A DNA stretch of 25,453 nucleotides from assembly GCA_003693705.1 (NCBI GenBank), contig RBZT01000075.1, positions 1-25,453 on the forward strand, in the 5' to 3' direction. Shown here in pieces: positions 1-9,417 of this stretch. How positions within the stretch are numbered: position 1 is the first letter of the stretch; every line of letters begins with the position of its first letter. Below the pieces are notes generated by a model that searched no databases, was not told the origin of the DNA, and saw only the letters and a list, made by a program, of their open reading frames with translations. Source of the stretch: Polymyxa betae. Lineage: Eukaryota > Endomyxa > Phytomyxea > Plasmodiophorida > Plasmodiophoridae. The position numbers and the translations under genes were made by a program.

Positions 1-1
1 C

Positions 2-256
2 ATATCTGAGCTCTGGACAGCCATTGGAAAGTTTACTGCCAATGCCGACATGCATCTGTTTTCTCGCAAAGACATACGCCTTCATGAGCATTTAAGCAAT
101 CTGGGCCATCTGAAACACAAATGTTTCCGATTTCATAGATGCACTCTTGTATGTAGCAAGACGAGAAGCTCTGCTAAACTTCGCTCAAATCGCAACCATT
201 ATTTCTCACGTTTGGTCACCATGAGATGCCCCATTGGTGGGCTCATTCATCGTTAG
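2..256 (+). CDS. possible 3' end of a gene running in from the left edge
   Basis: One frame is open from the first bases of the window to a TAG at 254-256, about 84 codons. No domain is recognised. The segment has scattered Cys and His (for example HKCFRFHRCTLVC around residues 38-50) and many basic residues. It could be the last exon of an upstream gene, or chance, since an open run of this length is not strong evidence. The opposite strand also has short open stretches. No splice sites were fixed. Low confidence. Confidence 0.25.
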   Translation: MSELWTAIGKFTANADMHLFSRKDIRLHEHLSNLGHLKHKCFRFHRCTLVCSKTRSSAKLRSNRNHYFSRLVTMRCPIGGLIHR

Positions 257-268
257 GGTTTAGGGTTT
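253..268 (+). promoter_or_regulatory. telomere-like box upstream of the first gene
   Basis: TTAGGGTTTAGGGTTT lies about 80 bases before the first ATG of the 348-1401 gene. It is two units of the TTTAGGG type. In plants such a telo-box near a transcription start is a known promoter element. That it acts this way here is inference. An inverted CCAAT box (ATTGG) lies about 20 bases further upstream, near 233-237. Confidence 0.4.
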
Positions 269-347
269 GATCACTCGCGTCGTATCGCAGAGTGCGTCGT
301 TGTGAAGTCGCGATCGCGCGTCTTCATCGGTTTCGGGATCCGTCGCC

Positions 348-1401
348 ATGTCTGCTGTCTCGCCCAACAACCTCAATGACCCGAACCGGGGCGCCGCCGT
401 CCAGGCCCAGATCCGCGCCTATCTGGAGGCGCGTTTCTCTCGCGACCCGAATCCCAACCCGGCCGCTATCCAGATGATGGCTGTAAGCTCGCAATCGATC
501 TCGTCTGCTCGCTAGCTGTGAACATTCTGTACAGAATCAATGTGGTCAGACGAAAGAGGCGATCAGCGTCTGGTTTTCGGCGAGAAGTAAGCAGAGCTTT
601 CGCTTGCTTGATAGCTGGTCATGAGATTGTTCAGGGAATCTTCGAATGCCGTCTTCAGAGGGGTCCGTTAAGCCTCCTGCTGAAAAGGTTATTGTTAACA
701 GAATCCAATAATTCGGTTATGAACCGGTCTCTCCCAGCAGATCGACGTCTCGAGCCCATTCGGGCTTATTAGTCTCAAGATCGGCGATTGGCAGCATAAT
801 GCCCAATACAGAGGCGAGGTCGCCGGTCAGTTCGATTTCGAAGTACGTTGCTCGTTATGGCAGCATGAAATCATCTTTTTTGATTCCGATATCAAGCGCC
901 AGAAGATCATCTGGATGGTCCTGACGGAAGGCATCGCTCAGCGTATGGAAATGTCGTTCGATTCGGTCGTTGGCCTGGAACTATCTGCAACGTTGGATTG
1001 CTTCTACCTCTGTTGCAATCGTCGTCTTGCTGAGGCGTGATACAGATCAAGGACAACGGCAAGAATCATCTTTCGGTTCGCGACAGGTCCTGTCTTCTCG
1101 GAAGAAGTCGAGCCGTCCGTTAACAAGCCGACCGTCTGGAAGGCGATCCCCGACTTTTCTAGCGGCCGTATTGCCAGTGTAAATTTCACACATATCTTAA
1201 TCGCGACGAAAACTGAAGTGGAATTCCATCTGCGCACGTTATTGCAGTTCTCGCCTTCTATCAAAGTTGACTTCATCATTGATTTGTATGTATCGTCTCT
1301 AACCCATTCCGCTTCAGGCGATGGTCAGCCAGGGCATGAATCGACAACCGCAACCGGCGCCGGTGCCGTCATCCGCAGATTCCATGAATACATCAACATG
1401 A
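348..1401 (+). CDS. conserved eukaryotic protein of unknown function, multi-exon
   Basis: I propose about seven exons: 348-502, 550-586, 741-842, 897-991, 1046-1178, 1248-1265 and 1318-1401, with a TGA stop. The protein starts MSAVSPNNLNDPNRGAA. A conserved-looking core follows: WQHNAQYRGEVAGQFDFE, then RQKIIWMVLTEG, MSFDSVVGLE and VWKAIPDFSSGRI. This order of motifs (a KIIW strand, a D-V-V-G-L-E strand, then W-x-x-x-x-DF-x-x-G) resembles an uncharacterised family I associate with plants and other protists, sometimes labelled TRF-like. That assignment is from memory and tentative. The C-terminus is rich in Pro, Gln and Ser. The core exons (741-1178) are well supported by frame and splice sites. 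The second exon and the short 1248-1265 exon are the weakest parts. The gene ends 48 bases from the convergent ARID gene. Confidence 0.55.
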
Positions 1402-1448
1402 TTATTATTTAATGAATTTCCGATATAACCAGGTGATTAAAGTTCGGT

Positions 1449-3750
1449 TTATCTGCCTACCTGGGCAGAAACCCTGAGGACCGGCGCCAGCAGCGCCCCA
1501 ACTTCGAAATTCTTGTTGACAGCTCGGAACATACTGCTGAGGAAGGGCCGGAATCGAGGGCGGTTGTCTTCTGGAGCATATAGATCGGCCAGGATCTGTG
1601 ACGCTGTACGCCGGATTACAACATCGTTGACATCGCCATCTCAACAGCAAATATTCAGCTCATGAACTTGGATAATGAGTGCAATTAGATTCCAACCTCG
1701 GGCCGGTCGTAGAAGGACTTCGACAAGGCGGTCAATTATGCTAGTATGAGCCACAATACGAATAGCGAATGTGACGCCTCCTACAGCGGTAAGCTTTGCA
1801 AGCGTTTCAAGAGCTGCGATCAGAACATCGTCGCAATCGGGATAACACAGCAGTGACACTACCAAATGGAATACCTAGAGCACGTTTGTAAGTTAAAACC
1901 CACTTGAAAGAGTAATTTTGGTCGAAGAACCTCAATATGCATTTGAGTAGTAAGCGGGCCATGGTTGACTGTGTTTAAGCACAGCGTGCCAACCATTTCA
2001 AGAGCACGAATAACGATCCGTGGCTCCTGGACGCTCTGAAGTGATTTATGGAGCCAGCGCGATAGGTTGGTGAAGTTCAGTTTGGATACATCCAAATACT
2101 GAGCAATTAACAGCAATACATCCCCAGCTATGTCATCTGAAGAAAAATGAGCATAAGAAACGCATTGTAAAAGCCAGAACTGACGTTGAAAGACGTTATC
2201 AAGCAGATCGCCAGCACACGAATGGTGTTGGGCTATTCTAGGCTGATTGGCAGCCACATATGATAAATTCTTGATAATCACCAGCAATACACCAGTGATA
2301 TCAGGGAACAAAACATTATGCGAAATTGTTTGATGATTAGTTGTATAATGAGCTACATTAGGCAGGGACGAGCGGGACCCCAATACTGATAAATCAATAA
2401 CCAAGAGTTGGCGCTCTAGCAAGGCGACGAGAATTTCCAACTGTAGAGAAGATTATAGATCAGAAATACAAGTATAAAAAATCTCATACAAGAGCAGGAT
2501 AATCAGCTAGTAAAATTGGACGGTTTTGATTGTACGAGATTAACAGAAGGTGGTTGAGAGCCCAGCACACACAAGAACAAAGTCTCGATCGAAGAGAAAA
2601 CAGGATTGCTGCCATTCCTGAAATCCGGCCTTGAGTTAAGTAGACAATACAATCGCCGACAATCTATACCTGGCTGACGGTAATGATTGCTAGAAAAGTT
2701 CGATGGGGTAAACGGTGATATCGGCAGCGTCAGCATTGGATGAACGGGGACGTTCGGTATGTTGGATTTCTCTTCAGCCTTAGAAACCATCAGACATCTG
2801 AACTTTGCCGGTTAGGTTTGCAACTTTACCTGACCAAATTGATATTGTAGCTCAAATTCCAATAGCAAGGTGAAGTAGCCAATTCGTAAGATCATGACGG
2901 CAGCTTTATCAGTTGGAGTGCAAACAGAATCGAGACCTTGACGATTAACAACTGTATCCCACAGCTGTCGTTCGGAGACATGCTCGAACCCGCCTAGAGA
3001 CACCACCGACCGATACAAATTGAACAAATCTGAACTTCCGCATTAACCACTGGCTAAGGGAAAAGGATAAACAAATCAAAAAGTCAAAAGTAACCTCGTA
3101 AAAACCAGGAATGCATCACCAATTTTTTGTCTAGCGAAAGATGGCATTTGAACATGGAGATTGTCGGGCGAGAACGCTCTCCAGGCGTCTAGGAAGTTTC
3201 GTTTTTGCTCGGATTCGTTAGAGCCAAAAGGGCCCAGATGCCGAAGAAATTTCGGTGGGCGAACGCCAACAGAAGCCATGGCTTGCTTCATATCATGTCG
3301 AGTCGACAACCACGACGACACATCTACACATCGATAGATAAGCGTTGTTAAACAGCAAATTTTGGAGGCTAAATTTACCAGCAGCATGATGAAGGCATTC
3401 TCTAAGTTGACCACGAATTAAATCGCTGATTGTAGTGCATTGGATACGTTCGGCAGATGAAGCATCTTCTTCCTTCCATTGAACTTGAAGGATTTTAACT
3501 AAATCGGCAACCTAAGACTACAATTATTTCCCATTGTAGGCTAAGTAATTATAACACCTTGGCTTGTGGATTCTGCTTCTGAAGATTCGGCAGCTGTCGT
3601 TGCCGATAGATAAGAAATGGGGTCGGCGAGTACTTCCTAAGCAGCCCTGTTCCAGAACGACATCAGCCCAGGCGATGGCATAACGAATCGTCTCCGACGA
3701 GATACGCCCAAGCCCGTATCCTGGGTCTCGAGTATGGGATCTTCCTCCAT
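1449..3750 (-). CDS. ARID2: ARID-domain subunit of a RSC/PBAF-type SWI/SNF remodeller (ARID2/RSC9-like)
   Basis: Ten exons, read on the minus strand: 3750-3688, 3636-3556, 3511-3379, 3323-3120, 3029-2830, 2778-2670, 2629-2490, 2440-1900, 1858-1697 and 1639-1449. They give 607 residues with a TAA stop. An acidic, Ser-rich N-terminus precedes an ARID DNA-binding domain at about 132-222, with NFLDAW, LFNLYRSVVSLGGFEHVSE and the Trp of RQLWDTV. From about 265 to the end the helical repeat region matches ARID2/RSC9, with WALNHLLLIS, VLLVIIKNLSYVA, ALEMVGTLCLN and LIAALETLAKL. In known complexes this subunit helps target the remodeller to chromatin. At 607 residues it is RSC9-sized. The RFX-like domain and zinc fingers of animal ARID2 are missing. 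Exons 4-10 are strongly supported. The first three exons are supported by frame and splice sites only. It is divergent from the RhoGEF gene and convergent with the gene at 348-1401. Confidence 0.85.
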
Positions 3751-4124
3751 GGCGCGGTGCCTTCCAGCTAACTTCCAATTTGCAGCGCGGACGACAATAA
3801 CACGGATCAAATTTTTTCTTTATAATGGCGCATCCGCCGTCCCAGACCAAAAAGCTTCCTTTCACTCCATCCATCACGATATGAATGACTTTTTATGAAG
3901 CAAGAAGCATCATATCTAATGCATTCAAAGGGAGATGACCACTAGAAGGTGTCACACTGCTGAGTTCGAGTTGCGTCGACTGAGCAAATGTCCTCCTTTA
4001 CTTGTGATACGACAGTGGTCAGTGGTTATCGTTACGTCCAAGTCACCTTTGGTCAGGGTGATGGGATGAATGAGACGGCCCCACCAGCCCTGATTAAAGC
4101 CTTAGATGTTACACTTGTTCGTCT
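3751..4124. other. divergent intergenic region between the ARID and RhoGEF genes
   Basis: This 374-base gap separates two start codons pointing away from each other and is probably a shared or back-to-back promoter. Open frames on both strands are present (a minus-strand one runs 3877-3524, a plus-strand one from 3988) but none shows a recognisable domain. They overlap better-supported exons in another frame, so I treat them as shadows. No clear TATA box was seen. An alternative 5' exon of the RhoGEF gene, around 4059-4116 and joined to 4206 through a GT...AG intron, is possible but not needed. Confidence 0.5.
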
Positions 4125-7100
4125 ATGGATCAGACGACTATTCCGACTCCATATTGTCTTACTCCTGGAAATGTCACCACTGTCGATCCAGCCGACGGCT
4201 GCCAGGGGGGCGACGTCCAAGAGCTGTCCCGGCTCCAGCTTCTAAACGAATGGATCCGCAATGAATCGGAAGTTTGGGCTTTTTTATTGAAGGAGGCGGT
4301 CTGCTTATTTGCTGCTCCATAGTTTGTGGCCTGCTTAGATTCCATCGACCAGATGATCGCCTCCCCGATTCTTGATCGTGTTTATATGGATCCGAGCTGC
4401 ATCGACGCTTTACCTGGGGTGCCCATATTTCTCTCAACCGCGAAAATACTCAAAAGCGCTCATTCGTGTATGCTTCAGCAGCTGGAGCAGGTCTCAAGAT
4501 CATGGTGTGAGCGCTCTTCAACGGTTGGCGATGTTATTGCTCACCACATCGGTATCATACGAATTTTGCTACACGGGTACTCATGCGGTATCGGCATCGT
4601 TGCAGCTGCGATTCGTCGAAGCACTAATCGAAATGAAACTCCATTTCTGCCAGTTCTGTCAGAAGTCGATCTGAGAGAAGAATCATTGAGAACTTTGTCG
4701 AATCCCTTAACCCGACTGCCCTATTATGAATATATATTGAGGCGATTTTTGGACAGAACGAACTTGGACCATGCTGATAACGGTCTGTTATCGCGAGCAA
4801 TCAAGTTCGTTCGAAGTGCCTCCAAGCATATTGCTAATGCTAACGAGATTTGTCGGCAGCACCAATCTGCTCGCGCTTTGGAAGAAACTCTGGATTTAAA
4901 TCTGGTCGAAAGCAATCGTATTCTTCTGCTGCAAGGAGAGCTTACTTGTTCCTTCAGTGATCACGATTGCCTAAGCGCTTTCGAGCCTAAGAAGTCGTTA
5001 TCAAAGCTCTTTCCAGGGAAGCAGCGCCCTTTTCTGTCGGGTGAATTACGTGAACACCCAGTGTTCGTTGTCCTTTTTAATGACGTCATGATTCTCTCAA
5101 GAAAACTTCCGGATGGGAGCCAGTCTGCATTTGATGTGATTCCTCTGCGATCCTGTTCCATCAACGTATCGGAGAATCTCCGACAAAAGATTTTGAACGT
5201 GAAATGTTGTGATGGTCGGGTTTATCATTTTCACAGCATGCAACTTGGGGAATCTTTTCGATGGATGGAATCTGTGCTCAAAGCGTACACCGAAGCTATC
5301 ACAAAGACAAATGACGGCGATGAGTTTCGCACCCAAATTGTATATCGGAACGAATATTGCCAGCTGCGGATCGCTCAACAATCTGTTATCATCACAGGCT
5401 TCGAGAACGAACGGCATGAACGCGCCCATTTAGATGTTCATCATATCAGGCTGTTCTCAGATCCAAGTGATGACTGTATTATCCAGTTTTCATCTGCAAC
5501 AAAGCATATCATCGTCTTCGCCCAATCTGCTAAAGATGCTCAGCGAATCACTCAATACGTCAAAATGGAGCAATTTCGAATTCGTTCCTTGTTGCCGGCA
5601 CTGTCCACCTGCTGTGAACGCTCGAAGTCACACTCAATCCAAGTTAATTATGAAAGCTGCTCATTATGCAACTCTTATATCGCTTGCTCTTCGTGCCTGA
5701 CTGCGGCCACGCTTCTAAGCATCGGGGGTAAACCCAGATCGGTCGTTTGCCAAATTTGTCGGAAGGTGTATTTTCAGAATATTATCGGATGTCCCGTTCC
5801 TGATATCAAGGACAATTCTGAGGAGGATCGAAATTGGGTCAACGTTGAACCTTTAAAAAGTGAAGTTGGCTTTCGTGAGGCACGAAGAATTCGTCATAAT
5901 CGCCGATTTGGTATCACGCGTCTTGCAGATCTCGATGTGAGATCAGCGATCCGGATCCCTCGATTGGAGCCTGATGGGTGCATTTCAACCCCCTTGTTGA
6001 GGCTTCGAGACGAACTTTGTAAACCACCATCCGAGTTGCCGATTCCAACTGTTGATGTGCCGCGAGTTCAATGTGCCTCATGCCTGGAATTCAAATCTGT
6101 CAATAATGAGAACCGTTTTTGCGGTGTTTGCGGTCATGACGAGAATCTCGTCAATGATCGGCTCGCCTTTTTATTCTATTTTCATGACACTGAGAAGGCA
6201 CTGGTAAAGCAGCAAATAGCCCTGTTCAATACTTTCTTATCCGAGGTTTCCGCTGATATCTACGAACCTGCACAGATGAGTCAATTTATCTATCGCCCGC
6301 CGAATATGGCTTCAACAATTCGCTTTGACACGAAACCAAATTCAGCTGCTAACAATCTTTCGTTTATGTTGGAAGGGAAATTTAATGCAAAATTATCGTG
6401 CCGTCAAATTCCCTGCCGAAATTGGATGAATTCTGGCGCTGCTTCTTTTTGTGTATCGCTTCGAATAATTCTGGATTTTTATATGTTGATGTTAGGCGAG
6501 CTAGAAGATCACCTACACAAATGGAACTCGAATAGCCGTTTAGCCGAAATGCTAATGCGCTATTTCCCTCAGATTCTGGCAATTTTTCGTGTATTTATCT
6601 GCAATTACTATGAGGCCTTGGAGAGATTCTCGTCAAGATCCTGGAAATTCTTGTTCTTTTACTTGCAGCTTCATTATAACTTATCGGTGTCTGTGTTGGA
6701 TATGATTTTGATGACTTTCGATCGTATACGATCTTTCTATTTAATTCTTTACAAAGAGAATATGACTGAGGGTGGCTGTTATCATGACCAGCTGCAGCAG
6801 CTTTCTGGCGGCCTGGCTTTATTGATCAATCGCGTACATGATCGTAATATTTCAATTCGAATGGCTCGCCTATTACTGTTACCTGTAGCCAGTTACTCCT
6901 CAGAGCGTTTCCTTTATAACTTTGTAATTCAGACTATCATTCCGGGTGAACGAGCAGCGTAAGTACGCTCCATGTTTCATGAAACTCGAAATAATTTTTG
7001 TGAGTGTCTATAGGCACAGTTTGCTTGTTCTTACAAATGATGTCTGTATTCTAGCACATCATAAAAACGGCGAGGATCAAAAGCTCTCTGTGTATACGTG

Positions 7101-7524
7101 CCGCAGATCAACCTGCGATTTCACCGAGACCTTTGCAGAAATGGAAAATTTTGGATTGAAGGTTCTAGCAATTAAATCTATCTTCTATGAGGGGCCAAGC
7201 AAACAACAGAATGTTTTTCTTTTTGGAAAGAAACCGTCAGAAACGCATGCCATGCTGCGGACGCTGCTATCGTGGAAAAACGCTCCTCCAAAGAATCTGC
7301 CATCTGTGACAATTCACTCGCCCAGGTTTAAATCGGGCAAATCTTCACTGCATTGTTATGCAATACCGCTGCATTTTAGTCCAAAAGAGTTTTCGGAAAA
7401 AAATTCTATGCGAAGGCAATGTCCAGGTTGTGGAAGAATCTGCGCATCTGCGTTCTGCTCGTCGTGCGGCACTCGAACAAACCAAATTATCGCCTCCACG
7501 AAAGGGAACTATGCTGTGTTCTGA
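4125..7524 (+). CDS. multidomain Rho guanine nucleotide exchange factor (DH-PH, second DH-PH, zinc ribbons)
   Basis: Three exons: 4125-4271, 4323-6958 and 7014-7524, giving 1097 residues. Such proteins load GTP onto Rho-family GTPases at membranes and control the cytoskeleton. The first DH domain spans about 25-230. It opens NEWIRNESE|FVACLDSI across the first intron and closes with the helix NPLTRLPYYEYILRRFL, which matches the family's L-x-x-P-x-x-R-x-x-x-Y motif. A PH domain follows (about 245-375, ending with the Trp of FRWMESVLKAY), then a second PH-like stretch (385-465). Next comes a Cys-rich segment, CSLC...CSSC...CQIC, possibly a reduced FYVE or RING. A zinc ribbon follows (CASC...CGVC, about 633-652). 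A second, diverged DH region (about 760-930) is followed by a PH-like region. A C-terminal zinc ribbon reads CPGCGRICASAFCSSCG. Exon 2, at 2.6 kb, is by far the longest uninterrupted exon here. The target GTPase is unknown. Confidence 0.8.
4272..4322 (+). other. 51-nt in-frame intron inside the first DH domain
   Basis: The segment begins GTTTGG and ends CATAG, is 51 nt long and in phase 0. Read through, it stays open until the TAG of its own acceptor. Removing it joins NESE to FVACL, which restores the E-x-x-F/Y-V-x-x-L start of a DH domain. That is why I prefer splicing over reading TAG as an amino acid. Confidence 0.7.
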
Positions 7525-7598
7525 GTTCCGGCTGAGAAAAACGGGCTTTACAGTTGTGAAAAAGGCTATATTACAGTACAGCAATGTGCTTAATATGC

Positions 7599-8734
7599 TT
7601 AATAATTAACTACAGTTTTAATGGCTTCCAAACACTTTTCTGCATTGGGTACATAAAGAGGCTCATACGCTAAGGGGAACGGCGTATCATAGCCGCATAC
7701 CCTCATGACGGGGGCTTCCAGAGATAGGAAGCATTTCTGTTGTATGGTTGCAGCAATCTCTGCAGCAAATCCGCCAGTAATAGGCGCTTCGTGACTAACC
7801 ACACATCTACCAGTTTTCTTGACAGATTCCAGGACAGTTTCTATATCCCAAGGCAAGATCGTCTGTAGGTCGATCAACTCGCATGAGATTCCTATTTCTT
7901 TGGCCTTATTACAGGCAGCAGCTAAAATACGCATCTGTGCCCCATAGCCGACGACGGTGACATCCGTTCCAGGTGCTAAAATTTCAGCTCGGGATAGCGG
8001 CAAGACATAATCACCAACAGGAACTTCTTCAACGGCGGCACGGTACAGAGCTTTTGGCTCGAAGAATATAACAGGATTCGGGTCGCGGATGGATGCCAGC
8101 AAAAGCCCTTTGGCCTGTTTTGGTCCCCGAGGAATGACAACTTTCAATCCTGGCGTGTGGGCGAAATATGCCTCCGGGGATTGAGAATGATAATGTCCAC
8201 CATGGCCAACAGCGCCGTATGGCGAACGAATCGTCAACAGGCCACAGTCGAACTGGTTTCCAGATCGATACCGATACTTGGCTGCTTCGTTGACAATCTG
8301 ATGCAAAAAAGGTCATTGCACGAAGAGGCATCCGTTAATCAATATTACTTGGTCGAAAGCAGGAAAGATGTAATCTGCGAATTGCATCTCTGCAATGGCC
8401 GTATGTCCATTGGAAGCTAAACCGATAGCAAATCCTGCAATCCCCTGCTCACTCAGCGGAGTGTTAAAGACACGATCTGGGCCAAATTTCTCCCTGTTTT
8501 GGAGAAGTTAATACAAAAGCGATCGAATGACGATCGCGAATCATACAGAAGCCCCATCGAGCACCGAAACACACCACCGAAAGCGACATCCTCTCCAAAT
8601 AACAACGCTGTCTTGTCCGTCTCCAAAGCGATCCTCATGGCATCGTTTAATGCTGTGAACAGATTCATGGATTGCGTCGAGGGTGCGACGGCAGCCGCCG
8701 TCGCCAACCTGCTGGTAATCGTCCTGGGTAGCAT
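7599..8734 (-). CDS. BCKDHB: branched-chain 2-oxoacid dehydrogenase E1 subunit beta, mitochondrial
   Basis: Exons 8734-8547, 8493-8349 and 8297-7599 give 343 residues and a TAA stop. With the E1 alpha subunit this protein decarboxylates the 2-oxoacids of Leu, Ile and Val in the mitochondrial matrix. Family blocks appear in order: [100 protein letters not shown] and [19 protein letters not shown]. The chosen ATG opens [18 protein letters not shown], a basic, Ser/Thr/Ala-rich presequence typical of mitochondrial import. Longer upstream non-ATG reading is not needed. Length and ends match a complete family member. The gene is convergent with the RhoGEF gene, with 74 bases between the stops. The two introns are 53 and 51 nt. 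Confidence 0.95.
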
Positions 8735-8892
8735 CACAACCAATAGAGCGATCAAACAAGACAATGACAGAGACGAGACTGCCTTAGCAGGTGACTCTAT
8801 ACAGTTGTAGAGTGCGTTGCAGTTAGTGACCCTCTTAGGGTCTCGAATAAGTTGTTCCTCAGTACGCGTGAGACGCGATCCGTAAGATCAAA
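8735..8892. other. short gap upstream of BCKDHB
   Basis: These 158 bases presumably hold the BCKDHB promoter and, if the next minus-strand ORF is real, its 3' end. No clear motif was found. Confidence 0.3.
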
Positions 8893-9162
8893 TTACAGCA
8901 GGACGCGTGGTTCGCGTTCTTTCATTTCACCTATCCATACAAGATGATAGAAGCTGTGCTTAGGCGAGTTGTGGCGCCCAAGCTCATAACTGGTGCAAAA
9001 TTTTTTAATCATACATGCGATCACCTTATCACCAGCATGAGTTGATAAAGCCCAGGTTATACACAACGAACGAATTCGGACGAACGTATTCAAAGGAGCT
9101 CTAAATGAAGAATTGTAGCTGGGATTTTTGGAGAATAGCTCCATATTTCTAACGAAGCACAT
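8893..9162 (-). CDS. small ORF of unknown function
   Basis: An ATG-to-TAA reading frame of 89 codons. The C-terminal half, SYELGRHNSPKHSFYHLVW, followed by a charged tail (GEMKEREPRVLL), looks protein-like. The N-terminus carries several basic residues. I do not recognise the family. An internal GT...AG segment (9055-9011 region, GTGATA to ACCAG) could be an intron, but removing it shifts to a frame that soon stops, so the unspliced reading is preferred. It lies between BCKDHB (same strand, 158 bases downstream) and the divergent DHHC gene. It could also be chance. Confidence 0.35.
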   Translation of the reverse strand: MCFVRNMELFSKNPSYNSSFRAPLNTFVRIRSLCITWALSTHAGDKVIACMIKKFCTSYELGRHNSPKHSFYHLVWIGEMKEREPRVLL

Positions 9163-9417
9163 AAACCTAATTCTCTTTTGCGATTATAAAATGTTTTATT
9201 CAAACATAATAGCGTCTTCTCCGCCTTGATTATGTACGCCAAATACGGCTGAGCGAACCGTCGGGTGATGGGGTGGCGTGTCGGGGGCTCGGGGCCAGGC
9301 GGCTGCGCTGGGCCTTCAACTGTCTCTACTCAGTACTCTCTATGTCAGATCTGGATTTGTCTCTCTATCAATCAGAACAGATAGCCGCGATCCATGATTC
9401 ATGTCTAGCACGTCAAC

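Noticed and set aside
3524-3877. 117-codon minus-strand ORF upstream of the ARID gene
   Set aside because: It overlaps the first ARID exons in another frame. Those exons join in phase into the gene and are less Cys/Arg-biased.
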